Positions 61,795-64,000 of a stretch of 64,000 nt of DNA are shown here, piece by piece. Each line of letters begins with the position of its first letter. The stretch's first letter is position 1. Both the position numbers and the translations under genes were made by a program. Source of the DNA: ZC4RG17 sp036259475 (GTDB lineage Bacteria > Actinomycetota > Acidimicrobiia > Spongiisociales > ZC4RG35); assembly GCA_036259475.1 (NCBI GenBank), contig DATABS010000059.1:15486-79485 (forward strand). The letters run 5' to 3'. Below the pieces are notes generated by a model. It made no database searches. It saw only the letters and a program-made list of their open reading frames with translations, and had not been told where the DNA came from.

Positions 61795-62648
61795 TCCCGC
61801 ACTCCCAGCAACCCGGCGGGACGGATGAGGATGGTGAACCCGGCCGCCACCAAGAGGATGATCAACGACAGGAACGTGCCGATGTAGGCGGCGGCGATGC
61901 TGTTGATGATCCCCAGCACCAGCCCGGCGAGGAAGGCGCCGGTGATGCTGCCCAGGCCGCCGACCACCGTGACGATCAGACCGAGGACGGTGAGGGAGAA
62001 ACCGGCCTGGACATTGACCGGCGCCACCATCGAGCGCGTCACCGCCACCACGGCGGCCAGGACGCCGCTGAGGATGAGGATGAGGCGCAGCATCTGCGGC
62101 GGGTCGATCCCCACCAGCTTGGCTCCCTGCTCGTTCTCGATCACCGACCGGATCGCCCTCCCCAGCCGGGTGTAGCGGAATACGTAGAACAGCACCGCCA
62201 GCACCACGAGTGTGATCCCGGACGCCGCCAGGCTTCCCATCCGCATCCGCACGCCGAGGATCTCCACCGCGTCGCCGCCGATGCGGAGGCTGAGACCCCG
62301 CAGCGGGTAGGCCCAGTTGAGGTAACCGTCGACGATGAACGCCACGCCGAGCGTGAGGAGCAGGCTGAGCAGGACGCGGGCCTCGCCCTTGCGGCGGTAG
62401 ACCGGTCGGAGGATCGTGGCGTCGAACAGCCACCCCAACAGCCCTCCGGCGAGCAAGCCGAGCAGCGCGGCCGGCACGGCCGGGACGCCGGCGTCCATGG
62501 TGAGCAACACCACCAGAGCCGAGATGACGGCCATCTGCCCGTAGGCCAGGTTGAGCACCCCGCCCAGCCCGTAGACGAGGGTGAGGCCGCTGGCCAGCAC
62601 CCCGAACTGGAGACCGAGCACGATCCCGTCGAGGATGCTGGCCGTCAC
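61791..62648 (-). CDS. livH: branched-chain amino acid-type ABC permease LivH
   Basis: 285 residues, about eight hydrophobic helices. LDGIVLGLQFGVLASGLTLVYGLGGVLNLAYGQ opens it, and RAIRSVIENEQGAKLVGIDPPQMLRLILILSG is the ATPase-contacting loop. GTG 62648, with a four-base overlap to livF. Forms the membrane channel with LivM. Confidence 0.9.
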   Translation of the reverse strand: MTASILDGIVLGLQFGVLASGLTLVYGLGGVLNLAYGQMAVISALVVLLTMDAGVPAVPAALLGLLAGGLLGWLFDATILRPVYRRKGEARVLLSLLLTLGVAFIVDGYLNWAYPLRGLSLRIGGDAVEILGVRMRMGSLAASGITLVVLAVLFYVFRYTRLGRAIRSVIENEQGAKLVGIDPPQMLRLILILSGVLAAVVAVTRSMVAPVNVQAGFSLTVLGLIVTVVGGLGSITGAFLAGLVLGIINSIAAAYIGTFLSLIILLVAAGFTILIRPAGLLGVRE

Positions 62649-63343
62649 GTGACTCCCAGATATGCGCTGCGAACTCGCGGGTCGGCCGTCAACTCTTCGG
62701 AGGTTCCATCCAAAGTGATGGCGCCGTTCTCCAGGACGTAGCCGCGGTCGCTGATCGCCAGCGCCAGCGGCACCTGCTGCTCGGCGACGAGGATCGTCAT
62801 CCCCCCGCCGCGCAGCACCTCCAGGGCCTGGTATGCCTCCCGGGCGAGTTTGGGCGCCAGGCCGGTGGTGGGTTCGTCCAACACCAACAGGCGGGGTCGC
62901 GACATCAGCGCCCGCCCCACAGCGAGCATCTGCTGTTCACCGCCGCTCATCGTCCCGGCGCGTTGCCGCCGCCGTTCCTCCAGTCGAGGGAACAGGTCGA
63001 GGACCATCGTCGACGTCTCCCGATCCGGCAGCTCGGGATATGCGCCCAGGGCCAGGTTCTCCTGCACCGTCATGCGCGGGAAGAGGTAGCGCTCGGCCGG
63101 CACGAAGGCCATGCCCAATCCGACGATGCGCTGGACCGGGATCCCGGTCACGTCTTCTCCTCGGAACGTGACCCGACCCGACGTGCTGGGAAGGAGGCCG
63201 CACAGGGCCCGGAAAAGGGTCGTCTTTCCGGCGCCGTTGGAGCCGATGATCATCACCGTCTCCCCCGCGTCGACATGAAACGACACATCATGCAGGACGT
63301 CGCTGCCCTGGTATCCGGCGGAAAGTCCCGCCACTTCAAGCAC
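62645..63343 (-). CDS. livF: branched-chain amino acid-type ABC ATPase LivF
   Basis: 232 residues. Walker A GSNGAGKTT, signature MSGGEQQMLAVGRAL, Walker B RLLVLDEPTTGLAPKLAREA. The start is GTG 63343 because AGGAGG lies six bases before it; an upstream TTG 63361 would place that ribosome site inside the coding sequence. It overlaps the livG stop by 8 bases. Confidence 0.9.
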   Translation of the reverse strand: MLEVAGLSAGYQGSDVLHDVSFHVDAGETVMIIGSNGAGKTTLFRALCGLLPSTSGRVTFRGEDVTGIPVQRIVGLGMAFVPAERYLFPRMTVQENLALGAYPELPDRETSTMVLDLFPRLEERRRQRAGTMSGGEQQMLAVGRALMSRPRLLVLDEPTTGLAPKLAREAYQALEVLRGGGMTILVAEQQVPLALAISDRGYVLENGAITLDGTSEELTADPRVRSAYLGVT

Positions 63344-64000
63344 CGCTCGCCTCCTGGCCAAGGTAGGCCTCCACCACCGCCGGGTGGCGCATGACCACCT
63401 CGGGGGTGCCCTCGGCGAGGACCTGGCCGAAGTTGAGCACCACCACCCGCTCCGCCAGCCTCATCACCGCCTTCATCACGTGTTCGACCCAGATCACGGT
63501 GATCTCGTGCCGGTCCCGGATCGCCCGGACGATCCCGATCGACGCCTCCAGTTCCGAGTCGTTGAGCCCGGCCATCACCTCGTCCAGCAGCAGCACCTTC
63601 GGTTGGCCGGCGATGGCCCGGGCGAGTTCCAGGAACCGCAGCTGATGGAGGTTGAGCGTGCCGACATGTTGATGACGGCGGTCCTCGAGGCCCACGAAGG
63701 CGAGGGCCTCCTCGGCGAGCTCGACCGCCTCGTCCTCGTCGCGGTGGCCATCGGTCCGGCCGAACAGCGCGCCGAGGGCCACGTTCTCCCGCACACTCAT
63801 CGTCGGGAAGGAACGGGGAGTCTGTTGCACCATGGCGATGCCCTTCCGGCGCACTCGATGAGGGGGCTGGCCGGTGATCGTCTCGCCCGCCAGGGTGATC
63901 CGGCCGCTGCTCGGCGTCTCCAGGCCGACCACCAGCTTGAGCAGGGTGCTCTTGCCGGCGCCGTTGGGGCCGACGAGGGCGAGGATCTCGCCCTCGTCGA
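63336..64000 (-). CDS. livG: branched-chain amino acid-type ABC ATPase LivG (N-terminus beyond window)
   Basis: The visible part covers Walker A (GPNGAGKST, about 63960-63930) through the stop at 63336. Q-loop region VQQTPRSFPTMSVRENVALG, Walker B VLLLDEVMAGLND and switch-His VIWVEHVMKAVMRLAERVVVL agree with LivG. The signature reads LNLHQLRFLELARA instead of the usual LSxGQ-type text, and the Walker B is followed by Val-Met rather than Pro-x; the latter is common in LivG. The first roughly 35 residues and any liv binding-protein gene lie outside. Confidence 0.87.
   Translation of the reverse strand, partial: DEGEILALVGPNGAGKSTLLKLVVGLETPSSGRITLAGETITGQPPHRVRRKGIAMVQQTPRSFPTMSVRENVALGALFGRTDGHRDEDEAVELAEEALAFVGLEDRRHQHVGTLNLHQLRFLELARAIAGQPKVLLLDEVMAGLNDSELEASIGIVRAIRDRHEITVIWVEHVMKAVMRLAERVVVLNFGQVLAEGTPEVVMRHPAVVEAYLGQEASGA

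Noticed and set aside
60346..61887. 513-codon plus-strand frame running from the LigM remnant through livM and into livH
   Set aside because: Only the first roughly 85 codons have homology; the rest is the antisense of livM.
1..64000. CRISPR arrays, tRNA/rRNA genes, transposases, prophage
   Set aside because: No regularly spaced repeats, cloverleaf, rRNA or transposase-like sequence was recognised.

Overview
The window is G+C-rich, densely packed bacterial DNA (above 60% G+C by eye). It reads as part of the chromosome of an uncultured actinomycete-like bacterium, possibly of the Acidimicrobiia. The signs are three luciferase-like (F420/FMN) monooxygenases, Thr/Glu-rich lipoprotein linkers, a DrrAB-type exporter, a DUF5808-like protein and many GTG starts. 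This placement is an inference; there is no rRNA, tRNA or marker gene here. No prophage, insertion sequence or CRISPR array was seen.

Nearly everything before 50 kb is catabolic or transport. 0-12.7 kb: a tripartite tricarboxylate transporter (a TctA-TctB fusion with two TctC paralogues, one cut by the window edge), an alpha/beta hydrolase, aldo/keto reductase, universal stress protein, class II aldolase, SDR, two MFS carriers, a bicupin, an AAA ATPase, and a redoxin gene in which an in-frame TGA takes the place of the first redox Cys. A hairpin resembling a bacterial SECIS element follows that TGA, so I read the gene as a selenoprotein. 12.9-25.0 kb: an operon with a CoxG-like protein, a three-subunit molybdenum hydroxylase, a hydantoinase-type amidohydrolase, a luciferase-like enzyme and an M29/NicX-like protein, then a ClpB-D1-like ATPase, MFS carrier and CMD protein. 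It looks like a pathway for oxidising and opening an N-heterocyclic or cyclic-amide compound. 25.2-28.6 kb: two M20 amidohydrolases around a NodB-type deacetylase. 28.6-34.7 kb: a second molybdenum hydroxylase operon with two tandem large subunits sharing one FAD and one Fe-S subunit.

34.7-41.4 kb: an SsuABC/NMT1-type ABC importer split around an amidohydrolase and a GntR regulator, plus a luciferase-like oxidoreductase. 41.4-50.3 kb: a MarR regulator, HyuAB hydantoinase/oxoprolinase subunits, and an SDR-EamA-aminotransferase-HpaI aldolase-luciferase operon. 50.4-55.3 kb: small proteins, a DrrAB exporter, DUF2461 and an XRE/nucleotidyltransferase pair. 55.3-64 kb: an aromatic-acid block resembling the gallate/protocatechuate 4,5-cleavage pathway (LigM-like demethylase, GalD, GalB, RraA-type aldolase, VOC extradiol dioxygenase) next to a LivMHFG importer. 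Several genes here carry frameshifts or stops, a pattern not seen elsewhere in the window.

Three families of short palindromes sit close to start codons and probably define regulons: TGGATCCA (7.6, 12.8, 20.2 kb), a TTAAGATA-type MarR site (25.15, 41.40, 45.74 kb) and GTRTATTATRC (35.65, 40.28 kb). Very short intergenic gaps and 4-nt stop/start overlaps show that most genes are translationally coupled in operons.
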